Translations under genes and position numbers: made by a program | Assembly (NCBI RefSeq): GCF_000023585.1 | Contig: NC_012914.1 | Location: forward strand, 1,078,001 to 1,142,000 | Source of the DNA: Paenibacillus sp. JDR-2 | GTDB lineage: Bacteria > Bacillota > Bacilli > Paenibacillales > Paenibacillaceae | Direction: 5' to 3' | Length of the DNA stretch: 64,000 nucleotides | Notes under the pieces: generated by a model | Database searches by the model: none | Told to the model about the DNA's origin: nothing | Seen by the model: the letters and a program-made list of their open reading frames with translations, nothing else | Shown: one piece after another, positions 25,162 through 33,271 of the stretch | Numbering within the stretch: the first letter of the stretch is position 1 | Layout: the number at the start of each line of letters is the position of its first letter

Positions 25162-27488
25162 CAAGAGATCGATTTTTTAATGCGGAATTCCTTCGGCGTT
25201 GTGCCGAACTTGCTTTTGAATAAGCGGAAAAAATAGCTCTGGTTGCCGTAACCGACCTTCTCCATAATCTCGGTGATGGTGCTGTCTTCTTTGAGCAGCA
25301 GCTCCTGTGCCCGGCGCAGACGGACATCGTTGAGATATTCCGTAATGGTCATTCCGCAGCTGTCCTTAAACAGCTTGCCGACGTAAGCGGAGCTTAACTT
25401 GACGGTGGAAGCGATGGACTGCTGGCTTAAGTTGTAGTCGCTGTATTTTTGCCAGATGAGTTCCTTCACGGTCTCGATAATCATCTCGTTGCGTTCCATG
25501 CTGGAAGGCTTCGCCTCCTCGCATATCGCGGTGCAGAGGGACAGGAAGGCGAGATGAAGCTCATCCAGCGTATAGTAATCCTGCGGCAGAAGCGGGATGC
25601 GTTCGATATCGACGGACAGCTGGGTAATGCGGTTGCTCGTAATTTCGGCTGCCGCGTTTTTGATAATCCAGGCCATATCGGCGATCGCTCTTCTCATATC
25701 CTCCAGCTGCAGCGCGGCCAGCAAGGCGAAAGCCCGTTCCAGCTCGCTGCCGGCTTCGGTCAGCTTGCCTTTCTTGATGGCCTCGGACAGCTTTTTCTCC
25801 ACGTCGTCCGGCAGAGACTTTTGTTTGTTCTCGAGATTTGTACGTATATCCTGCTCTTCTATAATCGCTTTGTAGCCCATCAGAATACTGTACTGGCTAA
25901 GCTGATAGGACTGGTAATAGCTTGCGGACAGCTGGGTCAGCTGGGTAACGGCCTCGCCGATTCCGCAGGTCAAAGAAAGATTGTAATAACGCTCCAGTAT
26001 CTGCTGGATATCGGCGATAGCGGGTTTAACGGCTGCCGGATCAAGGGTCTCCTCCTTGCCCGACAACAGGATGGTGAAATGATCCTCCTGCATATCGATC
26101 ATCTCGCAGCGGAAAGCCCGCGACAGTACTTCCTTCGTAATATTCGTAACCGCAAAGCTATGCAGCTTTTTCATGGCGGATGATGTCCTTCGGTCATACT
26201 CGTCGTACCGGTCGAAACGGAGCGTGCAATTCATATACGGGCCGCTTGGCGCTAGCTGCAACTCGTGCTTCCTGATCAGCTGCCTCATATCCAGCTCGGA
26301 AAGGCTGCGGTTGTCGGTCAAAAACTTGCGGATATAGTATTTGCGCACAATCTGCTCCGAGCTTATCTCCTGCAGCTGTCCGGAGAGCTGCTCGTAGAGA
26401 TCGCCCATGGCATCCAATTCATTGCGCTTGCCCGAATCCGGTGCGGTATTCCTCATATGCGGGAGAATCCGTCTCAGCATGGCTTCGATTGGACCGTACA
26501 GCTTGTAGCTCAGCCAGATGGAGATTCCGATGGAGAGCAGGATAAAAGCGCCGGTCAGCGCAAAATTACGGGCACGCATATCCGAGACGGCTTTCATGAT
26601 CTCCTTGTAAGGCTGAATGTACAGAATCGTCCAGTCGCCGATGCCGTGCAGGTAGGTGATCATCACCTTTTGCCCGCCGGAATTTCCGATAACAAAGCCG
26701 GAGTCGTTAGCAGCTCCGCTCTCCCCGTTAGGAGCTTGTATCAGCTTGCCTATACTTGCTTGATCAAGAGGAAGGGTCTGCCCGGAATGGCCGCTGTCGA
26801 ACAGCTGGCCGCCGGAGGTTCGGATCAGAATCTCACCGCTGTTCCCGCTGCTTATGCCGTTCAGCTTGCTTAAGCTGTCAAATACCCAATCGGGTTTAAT
26901 GAACAAAATAATAGCCGATTGGCTCGGGGTAAACGGACCATACGTATCCGTGACGATAAACGCAAAGGCATCAATCTTGTTCGAATGCTGGAAGCTGAAC
27001 GGGATGAGTCTGGAGGCTGGCAGGGAGCCTTCCGAGGAGCGCAGCAGCCAATCAAGGATACTGCTTTTTGTTGTGCCGCCATCTACCAGAAAGTCGCTGG
27101 AGGAGCCGTACAGCTCCCGGGTTGAAGCGTTATAGACCGCCATCGAATGCAGGAACGAGGAGCTTTCCAGCATATTGTACATTTGCTGATAGCCGCGGAT
27201 ATAGTCCATTTTGGGCAGGTTGTTGCTGAACATCAGAGGAATCAAGGCGTTATCGCGAAAGGCGAAGGTAGACAGGTGTACGATTATTTCGTTCATATAA
27301 GAGAGGTTGTATTGAGTCTGGGTCAGCACCTTAAGGTTCGCGTCTTCCTGCACATGCTTGACGGACCGCTCGAGCAGATACGTATTGGCTGCGGACAAGC
27401 CGGTAAGGATTAACGCCATTGTCAGCATGATGGAAAACAACACGCGTTTGAAATATTTTTTCGAGGTAAAGTAGCCGTACGCTTTCAT
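25161..27488 (-). CDS. Membrane-anchored AraC-family regulator with extracellular sensor (YesS-like)
   Basis: 775 residues in one chain: TM1 at about 14-36, an extracytoplasmic sensing region at about 37-300, TM2 at about 305-325, a cytoplasmic middle region, and a C-terminal AraC-type HTH at about 675-775 (NLSQQSIASTVKLSSAYVGKLFKDSCGM, ending TPKEFRIKKS). One-component counterpart of the YesM/YesN pairs elsewhere in this window: signal detection outside and DNA binding inside on a single membrane protein. It lies just upstream of the minus-strand importer, its likely target, and divergent from the beta-helix gene. Confidence 0.92.
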   Translation of the reverse strand: MKAYGYFTSKKYFKRVLFSIMLTMALILTGLSAANTYLLERSVKHVQEDANLKVLTQTQYNLSYMNEIIVHLSTFAFRDNALIPLMFSNNLPKMDYIRGYQQMYNMLESSSFLHSMAVYNASTRELYGSSSDFLVDGGTTKSSILDWLLRSSEGSLPASRLIPFSFQHSNKIDAFAFIVTDTYGPFTPSQSAIILFIKPDWVFDSLSKLNGISSGNSGEILIRTSGGQLFDSGHSGQTLPLDQASIGKLIQAPNGESGAANDSGFVIGNSGGQKVMITYLHGIGDWTILYIQPYKEIMKAVSDMRARNFALTGAFILLSIGISIWLSYKLYGPIEAMLRRILPHMRNTAPDSGKRNELDAMGDLYEQLSGQLQEISSEQIVRKYYIRKFLTDNRSLSELDMRQLIRKHELQLAPSGPYMNCTLRFDRYDEYDRRTSSAMKKLHSFAVTNITKEVLSRAFRCEMIDMQEDHFTILLSGKEETLDPAAVKPAIADIQQILERYYNLSLTCGIGEAVTQLTQLSASYYQSYQLSQYSILMGYKAIIEEQDIRTNLENKQKSLPDDVEKKLSEAIKKGKLTEAGSELERAFALLAALQLEDMRRAIADMAWIIKNAAAEITSNRITQLSVDIERIPLLPQDYYTLDELHLAFLSLCTAICEEAKPSSMERNEMIIETVKELIWQKYSDYNLSQQSIASTVKLSSAYVGKLFKDSCGMTITEYLNDVRLRRAQELLLKEDSTITEIMEKVGYGNQSYFFRLFKSKFGTTPKEFRIKKSIS

Positions 27489-27696
27489 GAGTATCCCGCC
27501 CCTTTATCCGGCATGTAGTCTCTCTATGTATAGTTGTAAACGCTGCCAAACCGTAGCGCAAGGGTTATTTTGGCCGGAATCGCCTTAGAAAGCAGAGAAC
27601 CGCATATCGTACGCTTTTTAGCATTTTGTGCAGTTTACAGTATGGCGTTTGCTGTGGCAGTGTGAAGTCAAACAGCAGGCAAAAGGCGGTGGGGCG

Positions 27697-29781
27697 ATGC
27701 TTGAAATCTATGTCAGCGCATTGGGCAGTGATGAAGGAGACGGGAGCAAGGAGAAGCCGTTCCGGAGTATGCGGGAGGCTCAATCGGCCGTTCGCTCTAT
27801 GGTGAAAAAAGGGACGACCGGCGGAATAACCGTTATGGTTGGAGAAGGAACCTATACGCTTGATGAACCACTCCGCTTCGGCAGCGGCGATGCGGACGGG
27901 GAACGCTGTCCGGTTATATACCGGAGTGCGGAGGAGCGGACAGCGGAGTTTATCGGCGGGAAGGTTCTGTCCGAGTGGAAGGATGAAGGAAAGGGAGTAT
28001 GGACCGCGCAGGTGCCGAAGGGCGTACGGTTTCATACCCTGTATGCCGATGGCGGACGTATTTCGAAAGCAAGAATGCCTGCCTCCGGTTATTACCGATC
28101 GCTTCCGCTGGAAGAAGACGGACGAGCCGGAATCGGCCATAAAGAAGGGGAATTCCCGGATATTCCGGATAAGGATGCGGAGGGCCTGCAGATTTATGTA
28201 TGGCCGGGCGGCGGCGAAGCGAATTGGTTCGCGGAGACCATTCCGGTCGCCGGAATGAAGGAAGGCAAAATTCTGTTCAAGCGGCCTAGCTGCTGGGAGA
28301 TCGGGGAAGGCTCCCGGTATTATTTGCAGGGTTCGCTTGCCTTTCTGCGGGAACCTGGACAGTTCCATCTGGATGAGGCGGCAGGCGTGCTGTATTACCG
28401 GCCGCGAAGCGGGTCGCCGCTGAATGAACGGGTGGTTGCTCCGGTTATCGGCCGAATTCTGCATATCCAAGGAGATAGTGATGAGGAGCGGGTATCAGGG
28501 CTTGCATTTTCGGGACTGACGTTTACCTGCACGGACTTTACGGAGGACTTTCGGATGATGCGGGAAGAGCCCGGTATGGACAATGCGGAGCCCGATGAGA
28601 ACCGGAACGGCATTATATACATGCGGGATGTCCGCGGAATCGAGATTTCGGACTGCGTCATTCAAAATTCGGGTACATGCGGCATCTATATGGACCGCAG
28701 CGCTGAAGGCGTGAGTCTGCTGCGCAACCGAATCGAGCGGGTAGGCCATACCGGCATCTATGCTTCCGGTTATGCGCCGGGAGAAGGAGCTTTTCAAGAT
28801 AATCTTGCCCCTAACCAGAACAAAGGACATTGCATAACAGACAATATCATTACGGATGGCGGCGAGCTTGTCGGGCACGGGAGCGGCATTGTGCTGTATC
28901 AGAGCGGAGCTAATGAAATTGCCCATAACCGGATAGCCAACATGCCCCGGTATGGCATATCAATGAAGGGACTACGCTACCAGCGGATGCCGGAGAAGCT
29001 TTGGGGAGTGGACGTAACCTGGGATAATCATGCTTCGTTTCTGTTCACCCGCAATAATGTGATTCGCCATAACGACCTGTCCAATGTCATGACCGACAGC
29101 CAGGACGGAGGCATCATTGAATCTTGGGGAATCGGCCGGGGCAATGTGATTCATGGCAACCGCCTTCATCACAGCGGGATCCATTTTTCTTTCGGATTCG
29201 GAATCTATCTGGACGATGCTTCAAGCGATGCGGAGGTAACCCATAATCTCCTTGATCATTTGTACCAGACGGGGGAAGGCAAGCTGTGGATGGCTATTTT
29301 CTCGAAAGGAATCGGCAACCGGATTATTAACAACTTAATCACAAATAACGAATCGGAATGCGCCTTTGGCACGCAGGAAATGGTAGGCGAGAGCAATAGG
29401 GATATTGTTATCCGATCCAATATCGTATCCAACTCCGGCTATATGTATGCCCACGTGAATTGGAGTAATGAGCGGCTGGCCTCGTCGGACTGCAATTTAT
29501 ACTGGCGAGGCGGCGAGTCTCCGCTTGTGACAAGCGAGGAGCTGCCGTTTCCGGCGGTTGGCGTGAGCAAGGTCTGGGGCAAGCTGTATATTTGGGAATC
29601 CTGGCGTTCGCTTGCGGATGGGAAGCTTGACGCGCAGACGATCCTGGCACCTGCGCAATTTGTAGACGAAGCAGCGGGAGATTACCGCTTGCTGCCGACA
29701 TCTCCGGCCTATCGGCTTGGCTGGCAGGATATCGATTTCTCGAGGTTTGGTCCAAGACTGAAACCAAAGGAAGGGCAGTGA
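27697..29781 (+). CDS. Right-handed beta-helix repeat protein
   Basis: 694 residues. The N-terminus MLEIYVSALGSDEGDGSKEKPFRSM matches the start usual in DUF1565/pectate-lyase-like beta-helix proteins. Successive beta-helix rungs occupy about 270-600 (many N-x-I and G-I-Y turns such as CGIYMDRSAEGVSLLRNRIERVGHTGIYASG). There is no signal peptide, so it should be cytoplasmic, unlike most polysaccharide lyases. ATG at 27697 chosen on the purine-rich AAAGGCGGTGGGG before it. Divergent from the AraC regulator and next to the third importer, so it may act on imported oligosaccharides (inference). The exact activity cannot be assigned. Confidence 0.87.
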   Translation: MLEIYVSALGSDEGDGSKEKPFRSMREAQSAVRSMVKKGTTGGITVMVGEGTYTLDEPLRFGSGDADGERCPVIYRSAEERTAEFIGGKVLSEWKDEGKGVWTAQVPKGVRFHTLYADGGRISKARMPASGYYRSLPLEEDGRAGIGHKEGEFPDIPDKDAEGLQIYVWPGGGEANWFAETIPVAGMKEGKILFKRPSCWEIGEGSRYYLQGSLAFLREPGQFHLDEAAGVLYYRPRSGSPLNERVVAPVIGRILHIQGDSDEERVSGLAFSGLTFTCTDFTEDFRMMREEPGMDNAEPDENRNGIIYMRDVRGIEISDCVIQNSGTCGIYMDRSAEGVSLLRNRIERVGHTGIYASGYAPGEGAFQDNLAPNQNKGHCITDNIITDGGELVGHGSGIVLYQSGANEIAHNRIANMPRYGISMKGLRYQRMPEKLWGVDVTWDNHASFLFTRNNVIRHNDLSNVMTDSQDGGIIESWGIGRGNVIHGNRLHHSGIHFSFGFGIYLDDASSDAEVTHNLLDHLYQTGEGKLWMAIFSKGIGNRIINNLITNNESECAFGTQEMVGESNRDIVIRSNIVSNSGYMYAHVNWSNERLASSDCNLYWRGGESPLVTSEELPFPAVGVSKVWGKLYIWESWRSLADGKLDAQTILAPAQFVDEAAGDYRLLPTSPAYRLGWQDIDFSRFGPRLKPKEGQ

Positions 29782-29814
29782 TTTAGACGAAGGTGTTGGA
29801 TGCCAGGTCGATTC

Positions 29815-29848
29815 AATAAAAGCGCGGCCACTTGAAGAGCCGCGCTTG
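29815..29848 (-). terminator. Terminator of the flavodoxin operon
   Basis: AAGCGCGGC and GCCGCGCTT around a 10-nt loop. On the minus strand the stem is followed by TTTATTG, so it fits the minus-strand gene; the plus side lacks a T run. Confidence 0.75.
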
Positions 29849-29904
29849 TCATAAGTCCAGTTCTAATGCCACGTAAGCTCGTTAAGCGCGCTTGCGTTGC
29901 TTGC

Positions 29905-30471
29905 TTAAACCGTTGTCCCCGGCGTTTTTTTGCCTGCCGCGTAAGTGCCCGCCGCATTAGCTACGCGCGTTCCAAGAGCTTCGCCTAACGTCAGCCCCTT
30001 CGCGAAGAGCGATTGGCTCAGCGGGTCATGGGTGTCCTCAACGGGAGATGTGACGCCTACCCCGTAATAACTGCCGTACAGCGCATTTGCGGGAATATTG
30101 GCCGGCAAGCCGACGATGATCATCCCTTGGTGCAGCATCGGCGTAATCAAGTTCAGCAAGGTAGCTTCTACCCCTCCGTGTATGGTTGCAGTCGTGCAGA
30201 AGACGGCGCCGATTTTATCAACGAGCGTCCCGTTTGCCCATAAATAGCCGAGTTTGTCGATCCATTCTTTCATGCCGGAACTGATCGTACCGAAGTGCCC
30301 GGGACAACCCCAGATGATGGCATCCATCTGTTCGAGGTCTTTGACGCTCGCCTGTTTGACGTGATTTATGAAGATCTCTGCTCCTTCCACGCGTTCAGCA
30401 CCTCTGGCAATGGAGCGGGCGAGCTGTTCCGTGTGACCTGCTTCGCTATCATATACAATGTAAATTTTCAT
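29905..30471 (-). CDS. WrbA-like flavodoxin-family NAD(P)H:quinone oxidoreductase
   Basis: 188 residues with a flavodoxin fold. The FMN phosphate loop is at the N-terminus ([11 protein letters not shown]), with isoalloxazine loops [15 protein letters not shown] and [13 protein letters not shown] as in WrbA. Third gene of the MarR-MFS-flavodoxin operon (42 bp after the MFS gene). Two-electron quinone reduction is the family function; here it would fit detoxification of the compound that induces the operon. Confidence 0.9.
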   Translation of the reverse strand: MKIYIVYDSEAGHTEQLARSIARGAERVEGAEIFINHVKQASVKDLEQMDAIIWGCPGHFGTISSGMKEWIDKLGYLWANGTLVDKIGAVFCTTATIHGGVEATLLNLITPMLHQGMIIVGLPANIPANALYGSYYGVGVTSPVEDTHDPLSQSLFAKGLTLGEALGTRVANAAGTYAAGKKTPGTTV

Positions 30472-30513
30472 CGATTAATCTCCTCTCTTGGCTCTGAAAT
30501 CAAGCGCGATTCC

Positions 30514-32292
30514 TCACTCGTTTTCTTTTTGCGGTCTGTTGAGCTTCTTAAGCGACTCCCGGTATGCCTTATCGTTCATTTCTTCCTGGCGGTCATCTTG
30601 TTCGGGAGGAGTGCCTTTTAACCGAAGAATCGCCTTCCGGTATTCCTGATCGTTAAATTGTTCGTTGTTCTTCGCCGGTTCAGGCGTAAGGAACCCGCGG
30701 ATGGCGTTGCGGAAATCACCGTCTGCGCTTTGCCGATTCGTGCGATTTTCGTTGTTAGCCAATTCCTCGGCAGGCGCAGCCTCTTTCTCCGCCTTATCCG
30801 GCATTTGCACCGCTTCCGCCGCTTTGTCCGGCACCTGCACCGCGTCCTCGGCAGGCTTCACCTTGCGGATGAAGAAGGCGAGCACGAGCGCGGCAACCGT
30901 CAACCATGTCGCGACGACGAACGATTGATTAATGCCGTAGATCGTCGATTGTATGGTGATTTCGCCCATTTTTGCTTTGTCGGACGGCGAGATGTTGCCG
31001 GCGATGATCAACTCCTTCGCATGCGACGCCGCTTTATTAGTCATGATGGTGACAAGGATCGCGGTGCCAAGCGCGCCGGAGACGTTCCGGAGCGTCTGTG
31101 ACATGGCCGAGCCGTGCGCATTCAGGCGGCGCGGCAGCTGGTTGAGGCCTGCTGTCTGGATGGGCATCATCAGCATGGACATGCCGAACATCCGAAGCGT
31201 ATAGAAGAGCATCATGTGATTGTACGACGAATCGATTTCTAAATGACTGAATTCGTACGTCGTAACGGTCGTAATGATAAGGCCGATAACGGCCAGCCAG
31301 CGTGCGCCGATTTTGTCGAACACCATGCCGGTAATCGGCGACATGATACCCATCAGGATTGCGCCCGGGAGCAGTAATAATCCTGATTCGAGAGGCGTAA
31401 AGCCGCGGATATTCTGCAGGAAGATCGGCAATAGAATCATGCCGGAGAACATGGCCATTGTAATAATGGCGTTAATCAACGCGGTAAGCGAGAACATCGA
31501 ATACTTGAAGACGCGCATCTCAAGCAGCGGAGCTTTCATCAATATCGAACGGACGACGAACAGAATGAGCGAAATCGCGCCGACGGCCAGGCAAACGATG
31601 ACTTCCGTGGAATCCCAGCCTTCCGTACCCGCTTCGCTGAAGCCGTACAACAGGCCGCCGAAGCCGAGCGTGGATAACACGACGCTCAGAATGTCGAGAT
31701 TCGGCCGGGATGTCTTGATGACGTCCTTCATCGAGAAGGCGCCGAATACAACGGCAAGAATCGCTAGCGGTAATACGATATAGAACAGCACATGCCAGTC
31801 GTAGTGCTCAACGACCCAGCCGGAGAGCGTCGGTCCGACGGCCGGAGCGAAAATCATCGCAACGCCCATCAGGCCCATCGCTTTGCCGCGCTCTTCAACG
31901 GGGAAGATGGTCAAGGTGACGATAGTCATCAGCGGCATCAGAATGCCGGCGCCGCATGCCTGTACGAGACGGCCGGCTAACAAAGAGCTGAAGTCGCCCG
32001 ACAGGGCACATACGACCGTACCGATCGCGAATAAGGACGAGGCGACAAGAAACAGCTTCCGGGTCGTAAACCGGTTGATCAAATAAGCGCTGATTGGGAC
32101 GAGCACGCCGTTCACCAGCATGTAGCCGTTGGACAGCCATTGGATCGTGCTTTCGCCGACGTCAAGATCCGCCATCATTTTCGGCAACGCGACGTTAAGC
32201 ACGGTTTGGCTCAACAGAGCCACGAACGCAGCGATTAGCAAGGAGGCCATTATCGGCCCTTTGCGCAATTGATTGGACACAACTGTTGTCAT
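30514..32292 (-). CDS. DHA2-family MFS drug exporter (EmrB/QacA type) with long C-terminal tail
   Basis: 592 residues with 14 predicted TM helices to about 475. The motif C signature is present (GVAMIFAPAVGPTLSGWVV). The hydrophilic tail of over 100 residues is unusual: it contains two near-repeats of about 30 residues (DGDFRNAIRGF, then DQEYRKAILRL, then NDKAYRESLKKL), each an acidic segment followed by YR and a basic helix. Start ATG with AGGAGG upstream, 3 bp after the MarR gene. Multidrug export with proton antiport is the family role. Confidence 0.92.
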   Translation of the reverse strand: MTTVVSNQLRKGPIMASLLIAAFVALLSQTVLNVALPKMMADLDVGESTIQWLSNGYMLVNGVLVPISAYLINRFTTRKLFLVASSLFAIGTVVCALSGDFSSLLAGRLVQACGAGILMPLMTIVTLTIFPVEERGKAMGLMGVAMIFAPAVGPTLSGWVVEHYDWHVLFYIVLPLAILAVVFGAFSMKDVIKTSRPNLDILSVVLSTLGFGGLLYGFSEAGTEGWDSTEVIVCLAVGAISLILFVVRSILMKAPLLEMRVFKYSMFSLTALINAIITMAMFSGMILLPIFLQNIRGFTPLESGLLLLPGAILMGIMSPITGMVFDKIGARWLAVIGLIITTVTTYEFSHLEIDSSYNHMMLFYTLRMFGMSMLMMPIQTAGLNQLPRRLNAHGSAMSQTLRNVSGALGTAILVTIMTNKAASHAKELIIAGNISPSDKAKMGEITIQSTIYGINQSFVVATWLTVAALVLAFFIRKVKPAEDAVQVPDKAAEAVQMPDKAEKEAAPAEELANNENRTNRQSADGDFRNAIRGFLTPEPAKNNEQFNDQEYRKAILRLKGTPPEQDDRQEEMNDKAYRESLKKLNRPQKENE

Positions 32293-32295
32293 GGC

Positions 32296-32736
32296 TTAAG
32301 CTTCCTCCTTGGATTGTTTTAATAAACGCAATACTTCGTTCTGGAGCCGGCTCAGTTCGCGGTGATCTTGTTCGGTCATCGATAGCAGAGGACGCATCAT
32401 ATTCATGCGCGTCTCATCCGTCTCGCGCCAGAGCTCCTTGCCTCTCTCCGTCAGCTTCATCGTCATCGCCCTGCGATCCGCTTCTGTTCGTTCGCGCTCC
32501 AAGATGCCTGCCTTTACCATCCGGTCCACGATGCCGCTCATTGTGCTGTTGCCCACATTCAGCTTCTCGGCGAGCTCGGACATGCGGATTTCAGGGGATT
32601 CGTGCAGTACGCGCAGCACCAAAAGCTGAAGAGCGGTCAAGTTATGCTTGCTCGCCGACTTGGATAATATCTGGAAAAAGACTTGGTTAATTTCGCGATA
32701 AGCTTGAAAAATGCCCACGATCCGCTGTTCTTCCAC
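32296..32736 (-). CDS. MarR family transcriptional regulator
   Basis: 146 residues. The winged HTH is at about 48-110 (IRMSELAEKLNVGNSTMSGIVDRMVKAGILERERTEADRRAMTMKLTERG) with terminal dimerisation helices. First gene of the operon with an MFS exporter and a flavodoxin, the classic MarR arrangement in which the repressor is released by the exported drug. Promoter immediately upstream (see 32773-32802). Confidence 0.93.
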   Translation of the reverse strand: MEEQRIVGIFQAYREINQVFFQILSKSASKHNLTALQLLVLRVLHESPEIRMSELAEKLNVGNSTMSGIVDRMVKAGILERERTEADRRAMTMKLTERGKELWRETDETRMNMMRPLLSMTEQDHRELSRLQNEVLRLLKQSKEEA

Positions 32737-32772
32737 TGCAGCTTTCCTCCATAAATAGTTTGCGTGCGAATT

Positions 32773-32802
32773 ATTATGAACTAAAATAATCTTTTATGTC
32801 AA
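32773..32802 (-). promoter_or_regulatory. Promoter of the MarR-MFS-flavodoxin operon
   Basis: On the minus strand TTGACA (32802-32797), an 18-nt spacer and CATAAT (32778-32773). The AT-rich stretch around and after the -10 has a weak TAGTT/AACTA dyad that may be the MarR operator. Confidence 0.65.
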
Positions 32803-32922
32803 TCAGACTTCAGGCCGTTAGTTTCCGCAAAGGTCCTGCTATTTATCCCGTAACCGAAGGCTTTGGTACTTCTTTCCCAATTCCCAATCTACATTTTTCT
32901 TTCCATGATGGATGACCGGTGA

Positions 32923-32951
32923 TTGCATCTTCGATTCAGCCCTGCTATAAT
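32923..32951 (+). promoter_or_regulatory. Promoter of the HisRS-like gene and its leader
   Basis: TTGCAT (32923-32928), 17-nt spacer, TATAAT (32946-32951). Transcription would start about 33 bp before the leader peptide ATG. Confidence 0.7.
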
Positions 32952-32991
32952 CATCGATAATTATTTAAGTTTGAATGAAGGAGTTACGCAC

Positions 32992-33042
32992 ATGCGGACA
33001 TTCGCGCTTAATCAACTTCATTATCATTACAAGCAGCGTTAG
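32992..33042 (+). CDS. Putative His/Tyr leader peptide
   Basis: A 16-residue frame, MRTFALNQLHYHYKQR, begins at an ATG preceded by GAAGGAG (7 nt away). Near its end it has the run His-Tyr-His-Tyr (CAT TAT CAT TAC, 33019-33030). It lies between a good promoter and a terminator, in front of a gene for a histidyl-tRNA synthetase-like protein. Position, ribosome site and codon content are what a transcription-attenuation leader requires; function is inferred. Confidence 0.7.
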   Translation: MRTFALNQLHYHYKQR

Positions 33043-33141
33043 CACCCCTGATAAAAAATTCAGGGAGGGCTAACGCCATTCGCGTTGGCCTCCCTGCGGC
33101 ATACGTAACGCGCAGGACCAAGAGGTCCTGCGCGTTTTTTA
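33036..33141 (+). promoter_or_regulatory. Attenuator-like hairpins with intrinsic terminator
   Basis: Three structures can be drawn. GCGTTAGC (33036-33043, spanning the leader stop codon) is exactly complementary to GCTAACGC (33069-33076). The latter is also the inner arm of a large hairpin, CAGGGAGGGCTAACGC with GCGTTGGCCTCCCTG (33061-33096), so the two pairings exclude each other. Downstream, ACGCGCAGGACC (33108-33119) and GGTCCTGCGCGT (33124-33135), followed by a T run, form an intrinsic terminator. No T-box sequence (GGTGGNACC) was seen. Confidence 0.7.
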
Positions 33142-33271
33142 TTTTAAAAATATAAGAAAGTATACGTTTTTCTATACTGTGCTTATATTTCATTCGCGAA
33201 ACGTATGCTGCCCCTCCTAAGGACGGCGCAGCCGTTTACGATTGCCCAAAATAAAAGGAGAGTGCCGGATT

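Noticed and set aside
33036-33141. T-box riboswitch for the HisRS-like gene
   Set aside because: No GGTGGNACC T-box sequence or stem I specifier loop could be found; the leader is also short for a T-box.
33008-33193. Minus-strand frame of 61 codons
   Set aside because: It runs through the attenuator hairpins and leader of the HisRS-like gene; the hairpin and leader explain the region better.
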